Shown here: one piece after another, positions 28,395 through 37,490 of the stretch
Layout: each line of letters starts with the position of its first letter
How positions within the stretch are numbered: the stretch's first letter is position 1
Assembly (NCBI GenBank): GCA_030606215.1
Contig: JAUWGW010000004.1
Span: 1 to 64,000, forward strand
From: a bacterium
GTDB lineage: Bacteria > NPL-UPA2 > JAUVJM01
Length of the DNA: 64,000 bases
Direction: 5' to 3'
The notes under the pieces: model-generated
The model's database searches: none
Seen by the model: only the letters and a program-made list of their open reading frames with translations
Told to the model about the DNA's origin: nothing
Program-made: the position numbers and the translations under genes

Positions 28395-29651
28395 TCACAG
28401 GTATCCCATATTTGCCAGCTCACGACGGTTGAATATAAGATGCGCAATAACTCCAATCATCCCACAGCGTAATAAAACTATTGCCGCAAATCCCTTCAAA
28501 ACCACAGCCCATCTAATTAAAATGCCGCTTACTACATATGGGACAGGGTCGTATGCTCTCAAATCCGGGAAAACCTTCAATCCGGCTGCCAAAAATTTTC
28601 TTACAAATGCAGTGGTCAATCCAGTGTGACCGGAGTCCAATCCCACCTCAGGAAATAAAAAACTCTGTTTTAGAAGCGCATCAATAAACGGAAAACTGAG
28701 ACTCATCACAAGTACAAATATAGAAAGCAATGTCGCTACAGGGAATGTCAGAAATGTAGATGAAGCCAATCCAACAGCCGAAATAAAAGTAACTCTCAAA
28801 AGTATCAGAAGTATCCCGCGAAACAAGTTCCCGCCAAATCCACCCGCGCGGTAAAGAACAATTACATCGTCATGAGGGAATATTGCTGTAACACCGCTCG
28901 GGGAAATGTTCATAAACTTCACATTGAGTCTTCCCTCAGGAGAAACAACTGACGCAGGAACCTGAAATTCATGAAATGTCCCCCCAGGGAAGGCAGTTGT
29001 CTGCCGGTAAAAACCCCTCTCCATATTCCCAACTGTCCAGACGCCGGCTATTTCAACATTTGGAGCACCTGAGGAGAAATTTCTGAACTTTATATGAATG
29101 ATGTCCTCAGACGGTTTTATCCCGTGAAATTCCCATTCCCGCTCATGGTGCGGCAGGACAACAAATGTAGACTTTTTACCCTCAATAGCTTTCGGTTTTG
29201 TCTCTACCCTCGCAGTCACAACCTGCGTTTTGATCTTAAATTGCTCCTGCTCCCCCCCTTCAACGGGTCTTGCAATATATTTCACAAGTCCATAAATTGC
29301 TCCTCCCGCGCATACAAGCAGTACCATATTAAGCGCCACCACACCAACCCATTTCCCTGCGAGAACTTCCCATCTCCTCACAGGTTTTGTGTCAATTGTG
29401 AATATAGTCTTATCGCGGATATCAGCACAGAACGTTGAAGTTGACAGGAATATCGTCAGAAGAGATAGAACAATGTTCAGAACGCTGAGCGAATAGGCAA
29501 GTGTTATCTGAACCTTCCCTTTCTGTGTATCACTTTCCAGGGTAAATGGGATTGAGACAACTACTGCTATGAGGAAAAACACAAATGCTATTACAAGTTT
29601 CATCCTCATCCCGTGACGAATTGTGTTAATTGCAATAGCCAGTAATTTCAT
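28395..29651 (-). CDS. ABC-2 type transporter permease with periplasmic domain
   Basis: A 418-residue membrane protein of the ABC-2 type: TM1 (LVIAFVFFLIAVVVSIPFTL), TM2-3 around residues 50-120 including DIRDKTIFTIDTKPVRRWEV (a cytoplasmic segment usual in these permeases), a ~150-residue extracytoplasmic domain (about 125-270), then three C-terminal helices. The start overlaps the ABC ATPase stop by 4 nt. Substrate unknown. The large periplasmic domain is unlike a plain drug exporter. Confidence 0.8.
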   Translation of the reverse strand: MKLLAIAINTIRHGMRMKLVIAFVFFLIAVVVSIPFTLESDTQKGKVQITLAYSLSVLNIVLSLLTIFLSTSTFCADIRDKTIFTIDTKPVRRWEVLAGKWVGVVALNMVLLVCAGGAIYGLVKYIARPVEGGEQEQFKIKTQVVTARVETKPKAIEGKKSTFVVLPHHEREWEFHGIKPSEDIIHIKFRNFSSGAPNVEIAGVWTVGNMERGFYRQTTAFPGGTFHEFQVPASVVSPEGRLNVKFMNISPSGVTAIFPHDDVIVLYRAGGFGGNLFRGILLILLRVTFISAVGLASSTFLTFPVATLLSIFVLVMSLSFPFIDALLKQSFLFPEVGLDSGHTGLTTAFVRKFLAAGLKVFPDLRAYDPVPYVVSGILIRWAVVLKGFAAIVLLRCGMIGVIAHLIFNRRELANMGYL

Positions 29652-30589
29652 TCGTTCTCTGTTAGTCTTTTGATGACAGACTTCCTGGGTGGTGGTGACT
29701 CAGCTTCTTCAGTCCGGGTTATCTGCTCTTTCCCTCCTGGAGACTCAAAACTGTGGACTGTTTCAAGGAAAAACTCTTCCAGAGATTCCATCGGCTTTGT
29801 TAGTTCTGCCTCAGCCCCTTTCTCCTCTTCATTTATAATGTTTAGAACCTTTTCGACTGTTTCTTTGGAAATGTTAGATGCTGAAATCTGAGTAACATCC
29901 TTCATTGTGAGGAGTTCATCTACTTTCCCCTCTGCAATTAACCTGCCTTCGTAGAGGATTGCGATTCTATCACACACGTCTTCAACATCAGCAAGGAGGT
30001 GACTTGAGAGAAAAACAGTTTTTCCTCTCTTTTTCAGCTTCAGAATGAGGTCTTTCACCTCCCGCCTCCCTACCGGGTCAAGTCCACTTGTTGCCTCATC
30101 AAGAATCAGGAGGTCAGGGTCATTAATCAGAGCCTGCGCAAAGCCGATTCTCCTCGCCATACCTTTTGAATACTCGCCCACGGGGCGGGTTCTTGATGGA
30201 GCTAACCCTAACATCTTCAGGAGTTTCTCCCCGCGCTTCTTTCGTTCACCTGAGGGCAGTTCAAAAAGCCGCCCATAAAAATCCAGGGTCTCGCCGGCAT
30301 TGAGATAGTTGTAGAAATAGGACTCTTCAGGGAGGAAACCGACGCGTGTTTTTGACAGGCTATCCCTTGGAGATAATCCGAAAATCCTTACAATCCCCGA
30401 AGTGGGGAAAAGAAGTCCGAGCATGAGTTTTATCGCTGTGGTTTTACCAGAACCATTTGGACCAAGCAAACCAAATACTTCGCCGCCATGTACGGTAAGG
30501 TTTAAATTATCAACGGCTCGGACCTTGTCTCTGTGCCAGAAATCCTTGAATACTTTTGTCAGCCCTATAGTCTCAATAACAGGTTTCAT
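29648..30589 (-). CDS. ABC transporter ATP-binding protein
   Basis: A 313-residue ABC-2 type ATPase: Walker A GPNGSGKTTAIKL, Q-loop FLPEESYFY, signature YSKGMARRIGFAQAL, Walker B LLILDEATSGLDPVGRR and H-loop SSHLLADVE. The C-terminal ~90 residues form an accessory domain with a Glu-rich then Pro/Lys tail. The start at ATG 30589 fits the domain (MKPVIETIGLTKVF); the longer frame overlaps the P-type ATPase gene. It should energise the permease encoded next and perhaps the one at 36244-37200. Confidence 0.93.
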   Translation of the reverse strand: MKPVIETIGLTKVFKDFWHRDKVRAVDNLNLTVHGGEVFGLLGPNGSGKTTAIKLMLGLLFPTSGIVRIFGLSPRDSLSKTRVGFLPEESYFYNYLNAGETLDFYGRLFELPSGERKKRGEKLLKMLGLAPSRTRPVGEYSKGMARRIGFAQALINDPDLLILDEATSGLDPVGRREVKDLILKLKKRGKTVFLSSHLLADVEDVCDRIAILYEGRLIAEGKVDELLTMKDVTQISASNISKETVEKVLNIINEEEKGAEAELTKPMESLEEFFLETVHSFESPGGKEQITRTEEAESPPPRKSVIKRLTENE

Positions 30590-30605
30590 ATTCAGAAATT
30601 CAACT

Positions 30606-32501
30606 TCACTGGGTGTATCCAACAAGGCGTGCGCTGTTGAACACAACTACTAATGAAATAACCATGTAGAAAATAGCCGCTATAATCGGGGTAAGAATCC
30701 CCGCGCCAGAAAGTGTCAATCCACCAATTATGCATAAGACTGCAAAGGCAAGATTCTGATAGACAATTCGCATCGCCCTCCGTGAGAGTTTTATCAGAAA
30801 AGGCAGCCGCCCCAAATCAGAGCTCATAAGAGCAATTGTCGCACTGTTTATCGCTACATCACTCCCTGCAGCGCCCATTGCCACCCCGATATCTCCAGCC
30901 GCCAGCGCAGGCGCATCATTCACACCATCACCCACAACAGCTACTCTGTGCTCCCTTTTCTTCATCTCACCGACTAATTGAAGTTTTCTCTCGGGCAGAC
31001 ATTCAGCTTCAAACTGAGTGCACCCAAGCTCATCTGAAACCCTCCTCGCTACCGGTTCCTTATCACCGGTAAACATCATCACCTCTCTGAGCCCGAGTTT
31101 TTTGAGTTCATCAACTGCATCCCTCGCCCCAGACCTCGTCCTGTCCTCAAGCCCGACACAACCTATACACTTCCCACCCTTCGCTACGAAAAGAGCGCTC
31201 AGCCCTTCCATTCCGCTGCTCTGAATGAGATTCGTGTCAACACCCTGCTCGGCTAACCATCGCTCCCTGCCAATGTGGACTGCCTCCCCTTTGAGAACTG
31301 CCGTCACGCCTCTCCCTGCTACCTCCTTGAAATCCCTGCATTCATCAAATTCAAGTTCCGCTTCTTTCGCTACCTGAACAATCGCCTTAGCCATCGGGTG
31401 ATTACTATGCCTTTCAACCGAACCGGCTATCCTGAGAAGTTCCTCAGCAGAAACATTTCCCGCAGGGAGAAGGCGTTTCACAGCAAGCTCCCCGGTTGTA
31501 AGTGTTCCTGTCTTATCAAATGCAATTGCAGTCAGCCCCCCTGCCAGTTCAATATCCCCGACATTTTTGATAAGGACACCCATCCTCGCCGCACACGCAA
31601 GAGCGGCCACCATTGCTGTTGGCATTGCGAGTATTACCGCAGTTGGGCAGCTGACAACAAGAGCCGTGATTGCTCTTGTTGTCTCGCGTGTGAAGAAAAA
31701 TATTGTCCCTGCAACCATTACTACAACAGGCGTATACCAGCCCATGTAGCGGTCCATCATACGCATTATTGGGAGTCTCGTCTCTTGAGCCTGAATTATC
31801 AGCGTTCTGACTCTTCCAAGAATCGTTTCCGTTCCTGCCCTTATCACCCTGACCCTCAGAAGAGAAGTGAGATTAGTTGTGCCTGCAAATATATCATCCC
31901 CTTCAGTCTTATCAGCCGGCATAGACTCTCCTGTAATTGTCGCTTCATTTATTGCACTTGCTCCCTCAAGAATCACACCATCTGCAGGCACGTTTTCACC
32001 AGGACGTATTAATATGATTTGTCCCGGAGAAAGTTTCTCCGCAGGAATTTCCACTTCAGACCCATCTTCTCTCAAAAATCTTGCCTTTCTCGGACTTAAA
32101 ACAACTAATTTCTCAAGTGCGGCGTGAGCTCCAATAGCCGCCCTCCTTTCCACAAGTTCTGCTATCAGCATAAAGAAAGCCACAATACCTGCTGTCTGAT
32201 AATCTTGAAGTGCAAAACAGGCAATGAGAGCCAGCGCTACAAGTTCAGACATCCTCTGTTCACCGCGAATAAGGCCGCCTGCCGCATTCCAAATAATTGG
32301 AACACTCAAAATAACCGCTCCAATCATAGCGCTTATAGCGCTGATTTGAGCTTCACCGAAAAAAGCATCCGCAAGGAACGAGTTAATTACAAGAGCCGCC
32401 CCAAGAAAAGTTCCTGTCAGGCGGAGCATTACCCTCCGCTCTCTTGCCTCAACAGGTTCTTTATTTTTCCGGTCCAATGATATACCTGATTTCTCCTTCA
32501 T
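30606..32501 (-). CDS. P1B-like cation-transporting ATPase with CPT in place of CPC
   Basis: A 631-residue heavy-metal-type P-ATPase: TGES (about 190-193), phosphorylation motif DKTGT (329-333), the P1B-specific HSNHPMAKAI locus, and GDGVNDAPAL. It has no N-terminal metal-binding (HMA) domain. The TM6 metal motif reads SCPTA (284-288): the second Cys of the usual CPC is Thr, so ion specificity cannot be taken from standard P1B classes. It overlaps the HflK-like gene by 41 nt and lies within the SPFH/ABC block, which suggests its activity is tied to the SPFH proteins. Confidence 0.9.
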   Translation of the reverse strand: MKEKSGISLDRKNKEPVEARERRVMLRLTGTFLGAALVINSFLADAFFGEAQISAISAMIGAVILSVPIIWNAAGGLIRGEQRMSELVALALIACFALQDYQTAGIVAFFMLIAELVERRAAIGAHAALEKLVVLSPRKARFLREDGSEVEIPAEKLSPGQIILIRPGENVPADGVILEGASAINEATITGESMPADKTEGDDIFAGTTNLTSLLRVRVIRAGTETILGRVRTLIIQAQETRLPIMRMMDRYMGWYTPVVVMVAGTIFFFTRETTRAITALVVSCPTAVILAMPTAMVAALACAARMGVLIKNVGDIELAGGLTAIAFDKTGTLTTGELAVKRLLPAGNVSAEELLRIAGSVERHSNHPMAKAIVQVAKEAELEFDECRDFKEVAGRGVTAVLKGEAVHIGRERWLAEQGVDTNLIQSSGMEGLSALFVAKGGKCIGCVGLEDRTRSGARDAVDELKKLGLREVMMFTGDKEPVARRVSDELGCTQFEAECLPERKLQLVGEMKKREHRVAVVGDGVNDAPALAAGDIGVAMGAAGSDVAINSATIALMSSDLGRLPFLIKLSRRAMRIVYQNLAFAVLCIIGGLTLSGAGILTPIIAAIFYMVISLVVVFNSARLVGYTQ

Positions 32502-33495
32502 CGCCCTTCCCGATAATAAATCTTTCCTCAGTTCCAGCTATAACCTCTCCAATCACTTCCTGGTAGAGCTGATTCAGAAAAACATTGAGTCTTTCCGGCT
32601 CCCCGGGATATTCTCGCAAAAGGTCCTGCAGATACTGCGCATCCGCCTTCGCAGATTCAACTACCCTTGTTTTGTATGTTGCTGCCTCTGATATCACTCT
32701 TGCGGCTTCGCCTTTGACTTCATTGACTATACGGCTTGCGTAGGCACGCGCAGAATTTATATTTTTACTACTCTCCTGCTCAGCACGGATCACAGAATTG
32801 AATGCGTCCCTCACCTGCTGTGGAGGCATCATTTCTCTCAGGTCAACACCTTCAATGAAAAGACCGATATTCCTGCGTTCAAGCTCCCCGAGGATACCAA
32901 CCTGCACCTTTCTCCTCAACTCATCAACGTTTGTTCTGAGCGCCTCATCCACTCCAAAATTAGAAGTTTCACGAATAACAGAATTCTTCGCAATTATCGC
33001 AAGCACTTTTTCCGGCTCCTCCGCAGAAGTAATATAAGCTACGGGGTCAGCTATTGTGTATCTAATTGCCCATCCTGAATGGACTATATTCCCATCCCCT
33101 GTGAGACAGTATTCATCTAACCCCGGATATAACTTGTCAGCCACTTTCCTTTGCCCTCCCCGCGTCTTCTCCAGCTCTCCGGGCATAAAGGATACCTCTA
33201 TACTGTGAACACGCGCCACAGGTATGATTATGTGCTCATCAATGGGGAAAGGCCATGCCCAGTGCAGACCAGGTTCAAGAACAGTCCCCGCCATCGCTCC
33301 AAACCTGAGTACAATCCCGGCTTCATGCTGCTCTACAACAAATATCCCGGATGTCAAATAAAGAATTAAAACTCCTGCCATAATCACTTTCAGAATGTTA
33401 AAGCTGAGTCTCAGAGCATCTGAGAGAGAACTCCTCGCAACCTCAACCGTCCCCCCGGGCGCTTGATTTTCCCCACCGTTCATTTCATCACTCAT
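32461..33495 (-). CDS. HflK-like SPFH protein
   Basis: A 344-residue protein with a cytoplasmic N-terminus, one membrane helix (ILKVIMAGVLILYLTSGIFVV, about 36-56) and an SPFH/band-7 domain (VEQHEAGIVLRFGAMAG, EPGLHWAWPFPID, then a helical coiled-coil arm rich in Ala/Glu). HflK and HflC form a large cage around the FtsH protease in E. coli; no ftsH is present here. A loop around residues 100-125 is longer than usual. It overlaps the HflC-like gene by 8 nt. Confidence 0.88.
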   Translation of the reverse strand: MSDEMNGGENQAPGGTVEVARSSLSDALRLSFNILKVIMAGVLILYLTSGIFVVEQHEAGIVLRFGAMAGTVLEPGLHWAWPFPIDEHIIIPVARVHSIEVSFMPGELEKTRGGQRKVADKLYPGLDEYCLTGDGNIVHSGWAIRYTIADPVAYITSAEEPEKVLAIIAKNSVIRETSNFGVDEALRTNVDELRRKVQVGILGELERRNIGLFIEGVDLREMMPPQQVRDAFNSVIRAEQESSKNINSARAYASRIVNEVKGEAARVISEAATYKTRVVESAKADAQYLQDLLREYPGEPERLNVFLNQLYQEVIGEVIAGTEERFIIGKGDEGEIRYIIGPEK

Positions 33496-34381
33496 TTAAT
33501 TCAGGCATTCCTTCCAGCAAATCATATGGAGGCATACCGGTATCCAGGACAATTGTTGTTTTCTCTTTAAGCGTATCTCTTAAAGCATCAAGTTTCCTGA
33601 GGAATATTGCAAGTTCTTCGTTTTCTGAAAAAACACCATAATACTTTGCCGCAAGCGCATCCCCTTCACCCATTATTCTCTTTGCTTCCGCCTCCGCCAT
33701 TGCAAGAATTCTGTCTCTCTCACTTTCTGCCTCAGCTCTGATCTTATTCGCTTCACCCTCACCTTCAGCGCGGTAGCGTTCTGCAATCCGTTCTCTCTCC
33801 TTCCTCATCCGCTCAAAAACCTTCGCAGTTGTATCCTCAGGAAGCGCCATCTGTTTTATCCTGACAAACTCAACACCAATACCATACCGTTCCTCAGTCT
33901 CGGTTGAGACAAGTTTTAGCATCTCCTCTTCAATCTCATCAAACTGTAAGCTCCCGGAATCTGTAGATATAAAATGGTTCAGGGGATGTCTTCCTATAAC
34001 TGCATTTTTATAATTCCTCAGAACGCTCTGCAAATTTTTCTCAGCTTCAAGTTCTGTCCCAACACTCTCTAAGAATTTAAGAGGGTTCTGAATCCTCCAG
34101 GCAAGAGATGCAGTAATAATGAGGTTTTTGCCATCCCTCGTATATGTTTCCTCAAATTTGCTGTCAAGAACCTTCAGGCGAGAATCAAATCTGTAGAGAG
34201 ATTGTATTGGCCATGGCCATTTCCAGTAAAGCCCCGGTTCACTCAAAACAAGAACAGGTCTGCCAAATGTTGTAAGGACAACCTGCTCATTGAGCCTTAC
34301 CTGGAAAGCAATAAGGTAAAGCGCGAGAATTACGAGAATTATTCCAGCAGTTATAATTGTAAAAATGTTCTTTTTCATCAT
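33488..34381 (-). CDS. HflC-like SPFH protein
   Basis: A 297-residue protein with an N-terminal membrane helix (IFTIITAGIILVILALYLIAF) and an SPFH domain (LNEQVVLTTFGRPVLVLSEP, then GLYWKWPWPIQSLYRFDSRL). The coiled-coil arm contains the HflC-type pattern ERIAERYRAEGEGEANKIRA followed by repeated Ala/Glu heptads and GEGDALAAKYYGVFSENEE. It is the best HflC match of the three SPFH proteins. It abuts the large SPFH fusion gene and overlaps the HflK-like gene. Confidence 0.9.
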   Translation of the reverse strand: MMKKNIFTIITAGIILVILALYLIAFQVRLNEQVVLTTFGRPVLVLSEPGLYWKWPWPIQSLYRFDSRLKVLDSKFEETYTRDGKNLIITASLAWRIQNPLKFLESVGTELEAEKNLQSVLRNYKNAVIGRHPLNHFISTDSGSLQFDEIEEEMLKLVSTETEERYGIGVEFVRIKQMALPEDTTAKVFERMRKERERIAERYRAEGEGEANKIRAEAESERDRILAMAEAEAKRIMGEGDALAAKYYGVFSENEELAIFLRKLDALRDTLKEKTTIVLDTGMPPYDLLEGMPELNE

Positions 34382-36247
34382 TTACTCCTCCATTTCTGTC
34401 AAATCAATATCCAGAAGTTCAGGTCTGAGTTTCTCTTTCATATCTACAATTGTAACCTGATGAGCTTTAGCTTTCTCAGGCACAACATATTTCCTGAGGT
34501 TCTTCAGCTTTTCTTCAAGCGCATCCAGAAACTTTCTCATTCGATAAACCTTCTTGCAAGATTTGTCTGCGGAATATTGTTTCATGAACTGCTCTGCTCT
34601 CGCACCTGCCACCGTTTGCCGGCGGAACTTGTACGCAGAAGCTTCCGTTTTCAGCACCTTTTCCTGATACTCAGCTAATGGGATGATTTTGTTTCTGTAA
34701 GATTCCGCCGCAAGTACACTTGTATGTTTCTCCTCAATTGCCCCCACCACTTCCTCAAAGGCACCTGCAACCTCTACAGGAGGATGAACATTTTCAAAAC
34801 CAACATATAATATTTCCAGCCCAAGTTCCGCGTGCTCACACGCATCTGCTATACGACGAGCCAGATGTTTTGAAGCCTGTAATCTACCCGGGCCCATTAT
34901 GTCAAATAAGTCAACGCTCACCATGAAGCGCACAAGTTCCCTTGACGCGATACTCTCAAGAACTTTCACAGGGTCCTGTTTTTTATAGAGAAAAGTCCGT
35001 AAATCATTTATGCGATATTGAATATCAACAGAGGTGTTCAAAAAATTAACAGGGACAGCCTCTAAATCTTCCCTTTCCCCTGAAACTGTCTCACTGCTGG
35101 CAACAATGAGATTATTCACGCCGCAGCCATGTTCCACAGTCCACAAAATTACATCCCTGTGCGCTCCATGCGCTTCATGTCTTCCACGCTCTCCATGCAC
35201 ACCTATTGTCACCGTCTCAATTCGTCTCGTCGGATATTTGAAAACACTCTCAACAGGCCACGGTAATTTGAAATGAAGTCCCGGCTCAAGTATATCGTCA
35301 GCGGGACTCCCGAATCTTTCCACTATTGCAGTCTCTTCCGGATTGACAACAACTATACATGTGAGACCGTAAAATGCAATTATCTGGAAAAGGATGATTG
35401 GCGCTATCGCCCTTTCAAGGAATCTGTAGAACCACGTCTGGGAAATTTCAAGTCCGAACTGGTAGTCCAGAGCTTCAGCTACTGTTTTGAGCGCTCCGGA
35501 AGGTCTCGCCAGCATCCTGAGCATCCTGCTGGAATACGGCGGATGATATTCAAGAGACGGGACCCTTGGCCTGTAAATATGGAGGATAAAGTTCAAAACC
35601 AGCTCAATTCCCAGTATTCCTGCCACCAGCGGAATTGCGAAAGAAATAAATTTTTCAACCTTCGGCAATCCTAAATAAATCGTTACCAATCCACAGGAAA
35701 CTGCTATGGAACATATTGCGCAGAGTATGGATATTGCTCCACCTGCCTCAATTAACCTCCACCGTGCAGCAGTCGCAAGCCCACTTGCATATCTCCCAAA
35801 AATAAACAGAACAAACGCAATTCCGGCAACTCCAGCTGCCGCGGCAGCAGTTCTTCCAATGCCGGCTTCTAACAAGGGGAAAATACCTGCAAATTTCAGA
35901 AGAGGCACAGCAGCCATGTAGAATGCTATCAGGAGAGAAACGCCGGGTAAGAACCACCGCTCCATTTGTCTGAGGCGCACCTTTGCACTGAAAGAGTCAT
36001 AACTCTCATCTTCAAAAAGATGTGAACTTTTTGGCGCTTTCTCCTTCAGAGCTTTGACATTATCCTCTTCAACAGTTACAAGAAACTTCTGTCTCAGGTG
36101 GATGAATACAACTCCCCAGATAAGTCCGGACCCAAAGATAAGAAGAGACAGAAGAACCGGAGATTGGGTCCCGCTCCAGATACCGAGAAAAGCTGATAGA
36201 CATGAGAATATTATATGTAATACAAAACCAAAAAAAGCTACCTTCAT
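34382..36247 (-). CDS. SPFH protein fused to a multi-pass membrane domain
   Basis: A 621-residue protein, about twice the usual HflK size. The first ~310 residues hold about seven hydrophobic segments (for example TAAAAAGVAGIAFVLFIFGR, SILCAICSIAVSCGLVTIYL, PIILFQIIAFYGLTCIVVV). The last one leads into an SPFH domain (VNPEETAIVERFGSPADDIL, EPGLHFKLPWPVESVFKYP) with a His-rich insert GRHEAHGAHRDVILWTVEHG near residue 360, then a coiled-coil arm. I do not know a characterised protein of this architecture. It lies between an ABC-2 permease and HflC/HflK-like genes. Confidence 0.8.
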   Translation of the reverse strand: MKVAFFGFVLHIIFSCLSAFLGIWSGTQSPVLLSLLIFGSGLIWGVVFIHLRQKFLVTVEEDNVKALKEKAPKSSHLFEDESYDSFSAKVRLRQMERWFLPGVSLLIAFYMAAVPLLKFAGIFPLLEAGIGRTAAAAAGVAGIAFVLFIFGRYASGLATAARWRLIEAGGAISILCAICSIAVSCGLVTIYLGLPKVEKFISFAIPLVAGILGIELVLNFILHIYRPRVPSLEYHPPYSSRMLRMLARPSGALKTVAEALDYQFGLEISQTWFYRFLERAIAPIILFQIIAFYGLTCIVVVNPEETAIVERFGSPADDILEPGLHFKLPWPVESVFKYPTRRIETVTIGVHGERGRHEAHGAHRDVILWTVEHGCGVNNLIVASSETVSGEREDLEAVPVNFLNTSVDIQYRINDLRTFLYKKQDPVKVLESIASRELVRFMVSVDLFDIMGPGRLQASKHLARRIADACEHAELGLEILYVGFENVHPPVEVAGAFEEVVGAIEEKHTSVLAAESYRNKIIPLAEYQEKVLKTEASAYKFRRQTVAGARAEQFMKQYSADKSCKKVYRMRKFLDALEEKLKNLRKYVVPEKAKAHQVTIVDMKEKLRPELLDIDLTEMEE

Positions 36248-37200
36248 ACGCTTTCCCTTCCCTCAAAAAGCACTATGGATATTAAAAGGATAGCTGCTGA
36301 ATAGAAAAATCCGTATCCGCTGGCTCCCAAAACATACTTAGCGGGAATCGTCTCACCAGCCACTATCATATCTGCCATCCAGAATACCTGCATATTAGGT
36401 ATCAGCACATATGCGGCTCTCGCAAAGATGTTATCAAACCTTCCAAATATATGGTCTGAAAGAAGCCCGAGCAGAAAGATAGATGCGCAGAACCCAACAG
36501 TCAGAACGACGCTGAATCTGGTTGATATAGCAACCGCCACCGCCGCAATACTCAAAAGAGCAACAAGTATCAGATAGCTTGCTGCCACTACCTGAATGTC
36601 AACATCGGCACAGAACCTCTGAAAATTCAAATCCTTATCAATGAAGCCGAGCAGCACAAACATAAAACTGAAACTCAGAATAGAATATCCAAAACAGGAA
36701 CTGCAGAATGGACGGTCATGAAAATAGTTGGCAAGAGCTGCGAGAAGAATACCAACGGTAAAAGCAAAAATTTCTCCATAAATAACAGGACGATGAAGTT
36801 TTATATATGCCGCCTCCGGAACCCCTATTCTGACTGTCAGTATAAGGATTAAAGTTAGAAGATATGCGGATGCAATTAGAGCGAGTGCAATACCGGTGAA
36901 TTTGCCGAGAATGAACTGCGCTTTTGATACGGGTTTTGTCAGAACCGTCAGGATGGTTTTGTTTTCCATCTCATTTGAAATGACATTTCCAGCAGAAAAT
37001 GCCGCCTGAAGAAGACCTGTAAGCAATATTGTTGCAAGCCCCATATCCTTGAGCAGTTTCACATCGTCCATCAATGTGAACATTGCAAAAGACGGACTCA
37101 GCGCAATCATAAAGGCGCCAATCCCAAGAATAATTACAAAGACCGGCTGCCGCACCGTCTCAGTAAGCGCATTCTTTGCTATCGCAGCTATCTTACCCAT
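36244..37200 (-). CDS. ABC-2 type transporter permease, first gene of the SPFH cluster
   Basis: A 318-residue permease with about six helices: TM1 VFVIILGIGAFMIALSPSF, then LLTGLLQAAFSAGNVISNEM followed by ENKTILTVLTKPVSKAQFI, the cytoplasmic segment shared by ABC-2 permeases, then further helices to the end. It has no ATPase gene beside it and presumably uses the one at 29648-30589. It is the promoter-proximal gene of the block and overlaps the SPFH fusion gene by 4 nt. Confidence 0.82.
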   Translation of the reverse strand: MGKIAAIAKNALTETVRQPVFVIILGIGAFMIALSPSFAMFTLMDDVKLLKDMGLATILLTGLLQAAFSAGNVISNEMENKTILTVLTKPVSKAQFILGKFTGIALALIASAYLLTLILILTVRIGVPEAAYIKLHRPVIYGEIFAFTVGILLAALANYFHDRPFCSSCFGYSILSFSFMFVLLGFIDKDLNFQRFCADVDIQVVAASYLILVALLSIAAVAVAISTRFSVVLTVGFCASIFLLGLLSDHIFGRFDNIFARAAYVLIPNMQVFWMADMIVAGETIPAKYVLGASGYGFFYSAAILLISIVLFEGRESV

Positions 37201-37232
37201 TTACAACACTCACTTTTCAATCTACAAGAGTA

Positions 37233-37261
37233 ATTATACCCACTCTAAACCAACAGTGCAA
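37233..37261 (-). promoter_or_regulatory. sigma70-type promoter of the SPFH/ABC/P-ATPase block
   Basis: On the minus strand TTGCAC (37256-37261), exactly 17 nt, then a perfect TATAAT (37233-37238). The first ATG (37200) follows about 26 nt after the expected start. Confidence 0.8.
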
Positions 37262-37419
37262 GGATAAATCCGTTGTGAATTGGGAAATTATTGCCGACTT
37301 CGTACGGAAGAAATGAGGTCTTGCTCAGAAGGACGAAGGTTGGGATTTTTTTCTTTACATCGCTCCCGCAATGTGACAAAATTAAAAATGAGCAGTTAAT
37401 GAAACTATTTAGATAGATT

Positions 37420-37448
37420 TTCGCAGATAACAAAAGTTGTGTTATGAT
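37420..37448 (+). promoter_or_regulatory. sigma70-type promoter of the secreted PPC-like protein gene
   Basis: TTCGCA (37420-37425), 17 nt, TATGAT (37443-37448). The -10 lies within a GTTAT-g-ATAAC palindrome (37441-37451) that might be an operator. The intergenic 37201-37490 thus holds divergent promoters and no gene. Confidence 0.6.
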
Positions 37449-37490
37449 AACAATGAACACAGGGCAAGACAACCAGAGGAGGCAAATGAA

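Noticed and set aside
32461..36247. Classical HflK-HflC-FtsH locus
   Set aside because: There is no ftsH, hfq or miaA nearby; three SPFH genes sit with a P-ATPase and ABC genes.
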